A stretch of 64,000 nucleotides of DNA. Source: Paracoccus saliphilus (GTDB taxonomy: Bacteria > Pseudomonadota > Alphaproteobacteria > Rhodobacterales > Rhodobacteraceae). Below the pieces are notes generated by a model. The model was not told where the DNA came from and made no database searches. It was given only the letters and a program-made list of their open reading frames with translations. Position 1 is the first letter of the stretch. Each line of letters starts with the position of its first letter. Below are positions 35,322 through 44,083 of the stretch, piece after piece. The position numbers and the translations under genes were made by a program. Location: contig NZ_CP067140.1 of assembly GCF_028553805.1 (NCBI RefSeq), positions 124,001 to 188,000 of the forward strand. Direction: 5' to 3'.

Positions 35322-36227
35322 ATGATCAGCCCCAAAGACCTTCAGGAAATCATCCGCAACGGGCTTCTTTCGTTCCCCGTCACTCCTTTCGATGCTGAAG
35401 ACCGCTTTGCGCCTTCGGTGTTCAAGGCGCATCTGGAATGGTTGGGGCAATACGAGGTGGCCGGGTTGATCGTTGCGGGTGGTACGGGCGAGATGTTCTC
35501 TCTCAGCCCGTCGGAAATCGTCGAGGTGGTCAAGGCCGCGCGCGAAGTCGCAGGCGATCGGCCGGTGCTGGCCGGTTGCGGATATGGCGTGCGCATGGCC
35601 TGTGACCTTGCGCAGGAGATCGAGGCGGCCGGTGGTGACGGTATCCTTTTGCTGCCCCATTACCTGACCGAAGGTCCGCAGGAAGGTGTGGCCGATCGCG
35701 TCCGGGCGGTCTGCAAATCCACCAATATGGGAGTCATCTTCTACAATCGCGGCCAATCGCGGGTTTCGGCGGCGACGCTTGAGCAACTGGCCGGGGAATG
35801 CCCGAACCTGATCGGCTTCAAGGACGGCACTGGAGACATCGATACGGTGCGCCGGGTGACTGCGATGCTGGGGGACCGGTTGTCCTATATCGGCGGCATG
35901 CCGACGCATGAGCTGTTCGCCCAGGCATATAAGGGCGCAGGCATGCCGACCTATTCCTCTGCCGTGTTCAACTTCGTTCCAGAGACCGCCTTGGCATTTC
36001 ACAAGGCCTTGTCCAACGGCGACGATGCGGCCTGCGAGCAGATGCTGCGCGATTTCTATTATCCTTTCGCCCAGATACGTGACCGGCAGCCCGGCTATGC
36101 GGTCTCGGCGATCAAGGCCGGCGTGACGTTGCGCGGGTTCCAGTCCGGCCATGTCCGCGCGCCCCTGACCAGCCTGACCGGGGAAGAGCGCGAAATGCTG
36201 CAGGAACTGATCGGAGGGCGGAAGTAA
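35322..36227 (+). CDS. kdgD: 5-dehydro-4-deoxyglucarate dehydratase (KdgD-like)
   Basis: This 301-residue protein of the DHDPS/NAL class I aldolase family matches KdgD, which dehydrates and decarboxylates 5-keto-4-deoxyglucarate to alpha-ketoglutarate semialdehyde. Visible are GLLSFPVTPFD, the IVAGGTGEMFSLS substrate loop, the tyrosine in VIFYNRGQ and the Schiff-base lysine in LIGFKDGTGD. A clear AAGGAG precedes the ATG at 35322. It lies 46 bp after the semialdehyde dehydrogenase and shares one base (TAATG) with the next gene. It suggests use of glucarate, galactarate or uronate-derived aldarates. Confidence 0.9.
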   Translation: MISPKDLQEIIRNGLLSFPVTPFDAEDRFAPSVFKAHLEWLGQYEVAGLIVAGGTGEMFSLSPSEIVEVVKAAREVAGDRPVLAGCGYGVRMACDLAQEIEAAGGDGILLLPHYLTEGPQEGVADRVRAVCKSTNMGVIFYNRGQSRVSAATLEQLAGECPNLIGFKDGTGDIDTVRRVTAMLGDRLSYIGGMPTHELFAQAYKGAGMPTYSSAVFNFVPETALAFHKALSNGDDAACEQMLRDFYYPFAQIRDRQPGYAVSAIKAGVTLRGFQSGHVRAPLTSLTGEEREMLQELIGGRK

Positions 36228-37183
36228 TGGCTATTGGACCGGTTGCTGTTCTCGAACCGATCACAGGCGAGGCTCAGGCTCGGATCATGGCGATCTGCGA
36301 GGGCTTCGATCTGCGATTTCCCAAGAGTGGTGCTCCCAAGAATTTCGCCGAGATTATCGGGGATGCGAAATATGTGGTTACGCGCGGGTTGCGGTTTCCG
36401 CCGGAGGTTCTCGAACGGGCGAATGCGCTGGAGTTGATCCATCAGTGGGGTACCGGCATCGATGGCATCCCGTTGGAGAAAGCCCGCGACCGGGGCATCG
36501 CGGTCGCTCGCAGTCCAGGTATCAATGCCCCGACCGTGGCCGAGGGAACAATTGCGCTGATGCTTGCGACGCTACGTCGCCTGCCGCAGGTTCATGCCGA
36601 TTTTCGTAGCGGCCAATGGGACATGCCCGATCTGTGGAAACAGTCGCGGGATCTGGGGAGCTGCACGGTGGGGCTTGTCGGCATGGGCGCCATCGCTCAA
36701 GAGGTCGTCAAGCGATTGCGGGGGTTCGGGTGCGAGGTGATCTATACGCGCGCCTCGGGCCCATCCTCCGAGATCGATCTGCGCTTTGCCGATTTGCCCC
36801 AATTGTTGGCCGAAGCGGATATCGTCAGCCTGCATCTGCCACTGACCGAAACGTCCCGGCACCTGATCGATGCGACCGCCATCGCAAAGATGAAGCCGGA
36901 GGCAATCCTGATCAACACCTCGCGGGGCGGGGTGGTGGACGAGGCGGCGCTGATCGCGGCGCTACGCGAAGGCAGGTTGGGCGCAGCGGGGCTGGATGTA
37001 TTCGACACCGAGCCGGCGAACCCGGACAACCCCCTGCTTGGAATGGACAGCACCGTGACCCTGCCGCATGTAGCGGCCAGGACATTGGACAATTTCGATC
37101 GCATGGTATCGCATTGGGCAGGAAATATCCGTGCGCATGCAGAGGGACGGCGAATCGACCCGGCCTGCATTGTGCTGGACTGA
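36227..37183 (+). CDS. D-isomer-specific 2-hydroxyacid dehydrogenase (NAD-dependent)
   Basis: This 318-residue protein has the D-2-hydroxyacid dehydrogenase fold. The Rossmann motif GLVGMGAIAQ lies near residue 149, the catalytic arginine in NTSRGGVVDE, the glutamate in FDTEPAN and the histidine in LPHVAART. Relatives include phosphoglycerate and glyoxylate/hydroxypyruvate reductases. Its start overlaps kdgD by one base, so it belongs to the sugar-acid operon. It may reduce a 2-oxoacid by-product or oxidise the entering hydroxyacid; the direction is not readable from sequence. Confidence 0.88.
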   Translation: MAIGPVAVLEPITGEAQARIMAICEGFDLRFPKSGAPKNFAEIIGDAKYVVTRGLRFPPEVLERANALELIHQWGTGIDGIPLEKARDRGIAVARSPGINAPTVAEGTIALMLATLRRLPQVHADFRSGQWDMPDLWKQSRDLGSCTVGLVGMGAIAQEVVKRLRGFGCEVIYTRASGPSSEIDLRFADLPQLLAEADIVSLHLPLTETSRHLIDATAIAKMKPEAILINTSRGGVVDEAALIAALREGRLGAAGLDVFDTEPANPDNPLLGMDSTVTLPHVAARTLDNFDRMVSHWAGNIRAHAEGRRIDPACIVLD

Positions 37184-37213
37184 CACGGGATCACGGCGCA
37201 AGCCGCAGGCCGA

Positions 37214-37975
37214 TCACTCTGCCACGATGACCCTAGTTTCCCATTCGCGGCATTTCTGCGTCAACGGGCCGGGCAGGGGGCGATCCACGAAAACCGTGTC
37301 CAGTTCGGCCATGGAGATGATGCGGACGGGGGCGGAGCGTTCCAGCTTGCTCACATCGGTGACCAGAAAGCTCTTGCGGGCCAGTTCCGTGATGGCGCGG
37401 CTGACGCGGACCTCGGCCATGTCGAAATCCAGCAGATCGCCATCGGCATCCAGCGCGGAAGAGCCGATGATCGCGTAATCCGGCTTGAACTGCGTCATGA
37501 ACTCGGTCGTCAGATCGCCTACTAGGCCGCCATCCGAACGGCGGAGCGCGCCACCGGCGACCATGATGTCGCAGCTTTCATTGGCGACTAGGATATTGGC
37601 GACATTCATGTTGTTGGTGATCACCGTCAGGTTGCGGTGATGCAAAAGCTCGCGCGCGACGGCTTCGGTCGTGGTACCCAGATTGATGATGATAGAGCAG
37701 TTGTCGGGAATCTCGGCCGCACAGGCGCGGGCGATCGTGGCCTTGGCGTCCTCGTTCATGCGGCGGCGTTCCTCGTAGCCGATATTGCTGACGCCGCTGC
37801 GCATCACCGCGCCGCCATGAACGCGATCCAGCACTCCCTGATCTGCCAGTTCGCCCAGATCGCGGCGGATGGTCTGCAATGTGACCTCGAAGCGTTCGGC
37901 AAGTTCCTCGACGCCGACGCGGCCTGTCACGCGGGCCAGATCCAGAATTTCCATCTGGCGGATGTTCAGCGCCAT
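37214..37975 (-). CDS. glpR: DeoR-family regulator, probable glycerol regulon repressor GlpR
   Basis: This 253-residue protein has the DeoR helix-turn-helix (GVEELAERFEVTLQTIRRDL) and a DeoRC sensor domain with INLGTTTEAVARELL and GALRRSDGGLVG. It is divergent from glpD and the glycerol ABC operon, so it is most likely GlpR, which senses glycerol-3-phosphate. The start at 37975 follows GGGAGG; an ATG at 38011 lacks a site. A 12-bp palindrome in the 138-bp gap is a candidate operator. Confidence 0.9.
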   Translation of the reverse strand: MALNIRQMEILDLARVTGRVGVEELAERFEVTLQTIRRDLGELADQGVLDRVHGGAVMRSGVSNIGYEERRRMNEDAKATIARACAAEIPDNCSIIINLGTTTEAVARELLHHRNLTVITNNMNVANILVANESCDIMVAGGALRRSDGGLVGDLTTEFMTQFKPDYAIIGSSALDADGDLLDFDMAEVRVSRAITELARKSFLVTDVSKLERSAPVRIISMAELDTVFVDRPLPGPLTQKCREWETRVIVAE

Positions 37976-38039
37976 TTTGGCCCTCCCTTGCTGACCCCAC
38001 GGAACCTTCATGCGCGCTTTTTGTCAATCCGAATGAAAA

Positions 38040-38051
38040 CGCAAATTTGCG
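38040..38051. promoter_or_regulatory. Palindrome CGCAAATTTGCG, candidate GlpR operator
   Basis: A perfect 12-bp palindrome lies between divergent glpR and glpD, 62 bases before the glpD start and just upstream of a TTGACA hexamer at 38062-38067. The position is right for a repressor acting on both promoters. No well-matched -10 is visible 17 bases beyond the TTGACA. Confidence 0.45.
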
Positions 38052-38113
38052 AAAAATATCGTTGACAAAACGCACGAGCGCGTGATCGGATATCGCGAGT
38101 TTAGGAGATCGCG

Positions 38114-39664
38114 ATGCCGGATATAACCGACCTGTTCATTATCGGTGGCGGAATCAACGGCTGCGGCATCGCCAGGGATGCCTCCGGTCGCGGGCTGTCG
38201 GTCCGGTTGGCCGAGATGGGCGATCTCGCGCAGGCGACCAGTTCGAAATCGACGAAGCTGTTTCACGGCGGGTTGCGCTATCTGGAATACTTGGAAATCC
38301 GGCTGGTCCGTGAGGCATTGAAAGAGCGCGAGGTCCTGTTGCGTGCCATGCCGCATATCAGTTGGCCGATGCGTTTTGTCCTGCCTCTGGATCCGCAGAT
38401 GACATTCGAGTCGCAGACACCGGTCTCGAAGTTGCTGGGCTGGTTGATGCCGTGGGACAGGGGGCATCGTCCGAACTTCCTGATCCGGGCGGGCCTATTC
38501 CTTTATGATAATCTGGGCGGACGCAGGATTCTGCCCGGCACACGCAGCCTGGACTTGACGGAGTCGCCAGAGGGTGCGCCGCTGCAGGCTCGGTTGTCCA
38601 AGGCATATGAATACAGTGATTGCTGGGTGGACGATGCCCGGCTGGTGGCGCTGAACGCGCGTGACGCGGCACAGCGCGGAGCCGAAATCCTGGTTGGCGC
38701 GAAAGTTGTCGAGGCGGTACGCGAAGGTGATCTTTGGCGTGTCATGCTGGAAGACGGGCAGGTGTTCCACGCGCACGCATTGGTGAATGCCGGAGGGCCG
38801 TGGGTCGGGCAGGTGATCCGGGATGTGGCTCATCTGCCCTCGACCGAATCCGTGCGGTTGGTCCGGGGCAGCCATATAGTGGTGCCGCGGCTGTATGACC
38901 ACGACAAGGCCTATTTCTTCCAGGGAGTTGACGGCCGGATCATCTTTGCCATTCCATACCAGGACGATTTCACCCTGATCGGAACCACGGACCGTGACCA
39001 TCAGGGGGCTCCTCTGGATGCGGAATGCACTCCGGAAGAGCAGCAGTATTTGTGCGATTTCGCATCGGAATATTTCAAGGCGCCGGTGACCCCGGATCAG
39101 GTTGTATGGACCTATTCCGGTGTGCGCCCGCTTTATGACGATGGTGCAAAATCGGCGACGGCGGCGACACGGGATTACGTGTTGTCGATGGACGAAGCGG
39201 GAGCGCCTTGTCTGAACGTCTTTGGCGGCAAGATCACCACTTACCGGCGGTTGGCCGAGCATGCGATGGAAAAGCTGGCATCGCATTTCGCGCAGACCGG
39301 GGCGGCATGGACTGCAGGTGCACCCTTGCCGGGCGGGGACTTCCCGGTTGATGCCGTGTCCCGGTTGATTGCCGATTTGCAGGCGGATTATCCTTTCTTG
39401 ACTGAACGTTGGGCGGCGCGTCTGGTGCGCGCCTATGGCAGCGATGCGCGGATGATACTGGGCGATGCGAAGGATGCGGCTGCGCTTGGACGCGATTTTG
39501 GTGCTACGCTGACCGAAGCCGAATTGCGTTGGCTGATGGAACACGAATTCGCCCGGCATGCCGAGGATGTCGTCTGGCGTCGCAGCAAGTTGGGATTGCG
39601 GATGGATGTAAAGCAAATCGCCGCGGTGGAGGAGTGGATGCAGGAAGTGAGGGCCGCCGCATGA
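38114..39664 (+). CDS. glpD: Glycerol-3-phosphate dehydrogenase
   Basis: This 516-residue protein is the FAD-dependent aerobic enzyme that oxidises glycerol-3-phosphate to dihydroxyacetone phosphate at the membrane and feeds quinone. It begins with DLFIIGGGINGCGIARDASG (FAD-binding GxGxxG) and has KLFHGGLRYLE, GPWVGQV and TTDRDHQG segments. GGAGATCGCG precedes the ATG. Its stop overlaps the glpS start (ATGA), so it is the first gene of the glycerol operon. Confidence 0.95.
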   Translation: MPDITDLFIIGGGINGCGIARDASGRGLSVRLAEMGDLAQATSSKSTKLFHGGLRYLEYLEIRLVREALKEREVLLRAMPHISWPMRFVLPLDPQMTFESQTPVSKLLGWLMPWDRGHRPNFLIRAGLFLYDNLGGRRILPGTRSLDLTESPEGAPLQARLSKAYEYSDCWVDDARLVALNARDAAQRGAEILVGAKVVEAVREGDLWRVMLEDGQVFHAHALVNAGGPWVGQVIRDVAHLPSTESVRLVRGSHIVVPRLYDHDKAYFFQGVDGRIIFAIPYQDDFTLIGTTDRDHQGAPLDAECTPEEQQYLCDFASEYFKAPVTPDQVVWTYSGVRPLYDDGAKSATAATRDYVLSMDEAGAPCLNVFGGKITTYRRLAEHAMEKLASHFAQTGAAWTAGAPLPGGDFPVDAVSRLIADLQADYPFLTERWAARLVRAYGSDARMILGDAKDAAALGRDFGATLTEAELRWLMEHEFARHAEDVVWRRSKLGLRMDVKQIAAVEEWMQEVRAAA

Positions 39665-40728
39665 CGCTGGAACTTCGCGGTGTCACTAAATCCATGGGCG
39701 GTGGGATGCATATCCATCCAACCGACCTGGTATTACAGCCCGGCAGCATGAATGTGCTTCTGGGGCCGACCCTGGCGGGCAAGACGACGCTGATGCGGCT
39801 GATGGCCGGGTTGGAACGCCCCACTGATGGGCAGGTTTTATGGAACGGTGAAGATGTCACCGGGCAGCGGGTGCAAGATCGCAAGGTCGCGATGGTTTAC
39901 CAGCAGTTCATCAACTACCCGTCGATGAGCGTTTACGACAATATCGCTTCGCCCCTGCGGCTGATGGGCGTGGCCCGGGACGAGATTGACCGGCGCGTGC
40001 GTGCGACTGCCGATATGATGCGTTTGACCCCGATGCTGAAGCGTCGCCCGCTGGAACTATCGGGCGGGCAGCAGCAGCGTTGTGCCTTGGCGAGGGCGTT
40101 GGTCAAGGGGGCGGGGCTGGTGCTGCTGGACGAGCCGCTGGCCAATCTGGATTACAAGCTGCGCGAGGAGTTGCGGGTCGAGATCCCGCGCATCTTCGAG
40201 GAATCCGGGGCAATTTTCGTCTATGCAACCACCGAACCGGAAGAGGCGCTGCTTCTGGGCGGCAACACCGCGGCATTATGGGAGGGGCGGGTGACGCAAT
40301 TCGGCCCGACGCCCCGGGTTTACCGAGCCCCCCGGGACGCGGTGACGGCGCGGGTGTTCAGCGATCCACCAATGAATTTCTCGACGGTTCGGCTGTCGAA
40401 CGGGCGCGCCTTGATCGGTCAGTCGGAATGGCAGGTGGATCTGGCCGATGGCGAATACATGGCCGGGTTCCGGGCGGCGCATCTTTCCTTGGATGAGACA
40501 CCGGGCGCAATGCCGTTGACCGCCGTTCTGGAATCGGTCGAGATCACCGGTGCGCAGACCTTTCTGCATCTGCGCCACGGTCGGAATAGCTGGGTCGGGC
40601 TGGTCGATGGCGTGCAGCGCCGGGAATTGGGGCAGGAACTGACGGTCTGGCTGGACCCGGCGCATATCTATCTGTTTACGCCGGGGGGTGATCTGGCCCG
40701 CACCGCGCCTTATGCCGCCGCCGCATAG
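39661..40728 (+). CDS. glpS: Glycerol ABC transporter ATPase GlpS
   Basis: This 355-residue ABC ATPase has a C-terminal TOBE-like domain as in sugar importers. Walker A reads GPTLAGKTT instead of the usual GxxGxGKS/T, a variant seen in GlpS of rhizobial glycerol systems. The signature is LSGGQQQR and Walker B LVLLDEP. The H-loop reads YATTEPEE in place of the usual THD. Together with GlpT it forms a heterodimeric motor. It is translationally coupled to glpD. Confidence 0.9.
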   Translation: MTLELRGVTKSMGGGMHIHPTDLVLQPGSMNVLLGPTLAGKTTLMRLMAGLERPTDGQVLWNGEDVTGQRVQDRKVAMVYQQFINYPSMSVYDNIASPLRLMGVARDEIDRRVRATADMMRLTPMLKRRPLELSGGQQQRCALARALVKGAGLVLLDEPLANLDYKLREELRVEIPRIFEESGAIFVYATTEPEEALLLGGNTAALWEGRVTQFGPTPRVYRAPRDAVTARVFSDPPMNFSTVRLSNGRALIGQSEWQVDLADGEYMAGFRAAHLSLDETPGAMPLTAVLESVEITGAQTFLHLRHGRNSWVGLVDGVQRRELGQELTVWLDPAHIYLFTPGGDLARTAPYAAAA

Positions 40729-40748
40729 GCGCCGGAGGGAGGAAAGAC

Positions 40749-41840
40749 ATGGCACGAATAACTCTGGAGAACCTGTCTCATAGCTATCTCCCCAACCCGT
40801 CGAAAGACGAGGACTGGGCGCTCAAGCCGATGACGCTGACATGGGAGGATGGCGGCGCATATGCGTTGCTGGGGTCATCGGGTTGCGGGAAATCGACGCT
40901 TCTTAATATCATTTCCGGGCTGCTGGTGCCATCGCGGGGGCGGATACTCTTCGGGGACCGGGATATGACCGGCCTGCCGACGATGGAGCGGAATATCGCG
41001 CAGGTATTCCAGTTCCCGGTCGTTTACGACACGATGAGCGTTCGAGAAAATCTGGCCTTTCCGCTGAGGAATCGGGGCCTGCCCGAGGATCAGATAACCG
41101 CACGCGTGGCCGAGATTGCAGAGATGATCGGGATGCATGATATGCTTGACCGCCGCGCCCGCGGGCTCACGGCGGATGCCAAGCAGAAGATCAGCCTTGG
41201 CAGGGGCATGGTCCGGCAGGATGTCAACGCGATCCTGTTCGACGAGCCTCTGACGGTGATCGATCCGCATATGAAATGGGAACTGCGCACCCAGCTCAAG
41301 GATCTTCATCGCCGTTTCGGGCACACGATGATCTATGTGACACATGACCAGACCGAGGCGCTGACCTTCGCCGATCAGGTCGTCGTCATGTATGACGGGC
41401 GCGTGGTGCAGGCGGGTACGCCCCAGGCATTGTTCGACGCGCCGGAACACACATTCGTCGGATATTTCATCGGCTCGCCCGGCATGAACCTGATGGATGC
41501 CCGGATCGAGGGCGCTGCCGCCCATATCGAAGGGGTGCAAGTGCCGCTGCAGCATGGTTACGGGGCGCCGCAAGGCAAAACTCAGCTTGGCATCCGCCCG
41601 GAATTCCTGCGGCTTGGCACTGGGCAGGAGGGACTGCCCTATGCAATTCGACGAATAGAGGATGTCGGCCATCACCGCATCATCCGCGGGCGCGTGGGGC
41701 CGGCGGATGTGAACGTGATCGCTCCCGAGGGTCAACCCATTCCTGCGGATGCGAACCGGGTGATCCCCGATCCCGTCCATGCACATGTTTATCTCGACGA
41801 TTGGCGGATCGCCCCCTCGAACCAGGAAAGGGCTGCGTGA
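40749..41840 (+). CDS. glpT: Glycerol ABC transporter ATPase GlpT (not the G3P antiporter)
   Basis: This 363-residue ATPase is the partner of GlpS. Walker A is canonical (GSSGCGKST), Walker B is AILFDEP and the switch VTHDQTEAL is intact. The signature motif is degenerate: LTADAKQKISLGRG replaces LSGGQ. With GlpS having an odd Walker A and a lost H-loop histidine, each composite ATP site should differ, which suggests one good and one weak site. It starts 20 bp after glpS and overlaps glpP by one base. Confidence 0.9.
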   Translation: MARITLENLSHSYLPNPSKDEDWALKPMTLTWEDGGAYALLGSSGCGKSTLLNIISGLLVPSRGRILFGDRDMTGLPTMERNIAQVFQFPVVYDTMSVRENLAFPLRNRGLPEDQITARVAEIAEMIGMHDMLDRRARGLTADAKQKISLGRGMVRQDVNAILFDEPLTVIDPHMKWELRTQLKDLHRRFGHTMIYVTHDQTEALTFADQVVVMYDGRVVQAGTPQALFDAPEHTFVGYFIGSPGMNLMDARIEGAAAHIEGVQVPLQHGYGAPQGKTQLGIRPEFLRLGTGQEGLPYAIRRIEDVGHHRIIRGRVGPADVNVIAPEGQPIPADANRVIPDPVHAHVYLDDWRIAPSNQERAA

Positions 41841-42706
41841 TGGAGAAACCTGTCAATAATCGCGCATGGTTTCTGGTATTGCCGGTGCTGTTGCTGGTCG
41901 CATTCTCGGCAATCCTGCCGCTGATGACGGTTGTCAACTACTCGGTGCAGGACACATTCGGGCAAAACCAGTTTTTCTGGGCGGGATTGGATTGGTTCGA
42001 GGAGGTTATCCATTCTGACCGCATCCGCGCTGCCCTGGGGCGGCAGATCCTGTTCTCGGCGATCATTCTGGCCATCGAGATTCCGCTTGGCATCTTCGTA
42101 GCACTGAATATGCCGAAGAAAGGTATCTGGGCTTCCTTCTGCCTGGTCGTCATGGCGTTGCCATTGCTGATTCCGTGGAACGTGGTCGGTACGATCTGGC
42201 AAGTCTTCGGGCGGGTCGATATCGGCCTGCTGGGCTATGTACTGACCAAGCTGGGCATCGACTATAACTATGTGAACGACGCCATCGATGCGTGGATCAC
42301 GGTCATCGTCATGGATGTCTGGCACTGGACCAGCCTGGTTGCACTGTTATGCTATGCCGGACTGCAATCCATCCCCGACGCCTATTATCAGGCTGCCAAG
42401 ATCGATCAGGCCAGCCGCTGGAAGGTGTTCCGATATATCGAGTTGCCCAAGATGCAGGGCGTACTGCTGATCGCCGTGCTGCTGCGTTTCATGGACAGTT
42501 TCATGATCTATACCGAGCCTTTCGTTGTTACCGGGGGCGGTCCGGGCAATGCCACCACCTTCCTGTCCATCGATCTTGTCAAGATGGCGGTGGGGCAGTT
42601 CGACCTTGGTCCGGCGGCAGCGTTCAGTCTGATCTACTTCCTCGTGATCCTGTTAATTTCATTCGTGTTCTACACGGTCATGACCCGGGAAAAGGAGGGG
42701 GGTTGA
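41840..42706 (+). CDS. glpP: Glycerol ABC transporter permease GlpP
   Basis: This 288-residue inner-membrane protein has six helices and the MalF-type permease loop ending in AAKIDQASRWKVFRYIELPKM, shown here by its EAA-like core YYQAAKIDQAS. The start at 41840 shares one base with the glpT stop (TGATG). It pairs with GlpQ as the channel for glycerol. Confidence 0.92.
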   Translation: MEKPVNNRAWFLVLPVLLLVAFSAILPLMTVVNYSVQDTFGQNQFFWAGLDWFEEVIHSDRIRAALGRQILFSAIILAIEIPLGIFVALNMPKKGIWASFCLVVMALPLLIPWNVVGTIWQVFGRVDIGLLGYVLTKLGIDYNYVNDAIDAWITVIVMDVWHWTSLVALLCYAGLQSIPDAYYQAAKIDQASRWKVFRYIELPKMQGVLLIAVLLRFMDSFMIYTEPFVVTGGGPGNATTFLSIDLVKMAVGQFDLGPAAAFSLIYFLVILLISFVFYTVMTREKEGG

Positions 42707-43527
42707 TGGCAGCCGTAGCTGAATCCAAAGGCCGGGGCGCTGCTTTGGTGATGGTGCTTTACCTGCTCTTTCTGATGCTGCCGATCTATTGGCTGCTGAA
42801 CATGAGCCTGAAGACGAATTCCGAGATCCTCGGCACTTTCAGCCTTTGGCCGAAGAATCCGACGCTGGCCAATTACCGGACCATCCTGACCGATCCGAGC
42901 TGGTATATGGGCTATGTGAATAGCCTGACCTATGTGGTGATGAACACGGTGATCTCGATCACGGTGGCATTGCCTGCCGCCTATGCATTCAGCCGTTACC
43001 GCTTTATCGGTGACAAGCACCTGTTCTTCTGGTTGCTGACCAATCGCATGGCGCCGGCGGCGGTATTCGCCCTGCCGTTCTTTCAGCTTTATTCCTCGAT
43101 CGGGCTGTTCGACACGCATATCGCCGTGGCCTTGGCACATTGCCTGTTCAACGTGCCGCTGGCCGTGTGGATCCTCGAAGGCTTCATGTCGGGCGTCCCG
43201 CGCGAGATCGACGAGACCGCCTATATCGATGGCTATTCCTTCCCGCGCTTCTTCGTGCGGATATTCATGCCGCTGATCGCGAGCGGCATCGGAGTTGCGG
43301 CATTCTTCTGCTTCATGTTCTCATGGGTGGAACTGCTCCTGTCGCGCACCCTCACCTCGGTCGATGCCAAGCCCATTGCTGCGACGATGACGCGAACGGT
43401 ATCGGCATCTGGAATGGATTGGGGCGTGCTGGCTGCGGCGGGGATTCTAACGATCATTCCGGGCGCATTGGTGATCTGGTTCGTGCGGAACTACATCGCC
43501 AAGGGCTTTGCCTTGGGGAGGGTGTAA
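42706..43527 (+). CDS. glpQ: Glycerol ABC transporter permease GlpQ
   Basis: This 273-residue MalG-type permease has six helices and the EAA loop PREIDETAYIDGYS. Its ATG overlaps the glpP stop by one base and has AAGGAGG upstream. It completes the membrane part of the glycerol importer. Confidence 0.92.
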   Translation: MAAVAESKGRGAALVMVLYLLFLMLPIYWLLNMSLKTNSEILGTFSLWPKNPTLANYRTILTDPSWYMGYVNSLTYVVMNTVISITVALPAAYAFSRYRFIGDKHLFFWLLTNRMAPAAVFALPFFQLYSSIGLFDTHIAVALAHCLFNVPLAVWILEGFMSGVPREIDETAYIDGYSFPRFFVRIFMPLIASGIGVAAFFCFMFSWVELLLSRTLTSVDAKPIAATMTRTVSASGMDWGVLAAAGILTIIPGALVIWFVRNYIAKGFALGRV

Positions 43528-43552
43528 GACCATGGTTGGCGATATGACCGCG

Positions 43553-43610
43553 CATCTTCTTCTTCACGGAAATATCCCTGGGGGTCCGGGGGCAAGCAGC
43601 CCCCGGCTTT
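43553..43610. repeat. Intergenic repeat with GC hairpin
   Basis: Between glpQ and the DUF2160 gene lies TCTTCTTCTTCACGGAAATATCC followed by a GC-rich hairpin at 43587-43607 (CCGGGGGC, loop AAGCA, GCCCCCGG); the first run is given as position 43554-43576. From general knowledge, elements of this form (TTCTT, AAATA, then a GGGGGTCCGGGGG core) are scattered between genes in Rhodobacteraceae. It may reduce read-through within the operon. Confidence 0.55.
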
Positions 43611-43635
43611 CGCGGGACGCAATCGAAGGGGTGGT

Positions 43636-44037
43636 ATGATGCGCCGTTCGCTCAATCTCGGTTTCGGTATCGCCGGTCTGGTCTGGCTCGCCGTCATCGT
43701 CTGGCTGATCACGCAGGTGCCGATGCGCGACAATGCAAAGGATTGGACCGGTAGCCTCGATCCCGGCGGCTGGATGGCATGGACCCTGCCGACCGCACTG
43801 TTCTTTGCTGTCATCGCGGGACTTCTGATCGGCTTTACATGGCTTGCGATCCGCTTTCCCGAGACGCCACGGAAAGGTGTGCTCGGACTGATGACTACGC
43901 GCGGCGACCGGCTGTTTATCAGCATGCTGGGGTCGGCTTTCATCTGCCTGATCTGGCTGGGCGTGATGGGGATGCCGCTTTGGGGCGGGGTAGCCGTCGC
44001 CTTGATATACGCCGCAACGGTGTTCCGTTGGGTGTAA
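43636..44037 (+). CDS. DUF2160 family membrane protein of the glycerol transporter
   Basis: This 133-residue protein has three or four hydrophobic segments (about residues 10-27, 48-72, 92-112 and 114-132) and no other motif. It matches DUF2160, a small membrane family found almost only inside glycerol ABC operons between glpQ and the receptor gene. It may be an accessory membrane subunit; no function is established that I can name. The ATG at 43639 has better spacing to AAGGGG than the first ATG at 43636, a difference of one residue. Confidence 0.82.
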   Translation: MMRRSLNLGFGIAGLVWLAVIVWLITQVPMRDNAKDWTGSLDPGGWMAWTLPTALFFAVIAGLLIGFTWLAIRFPETPRKGVLGLMTTRGDRLFISMLGSAFICLIWLGVMGMPLWGGVAVALIYAATVFRWV

Positions 44038-44083
44038 CAACTGCCGGGCAATCATGATCCGGCAATAATATGGGAGGGAAACC

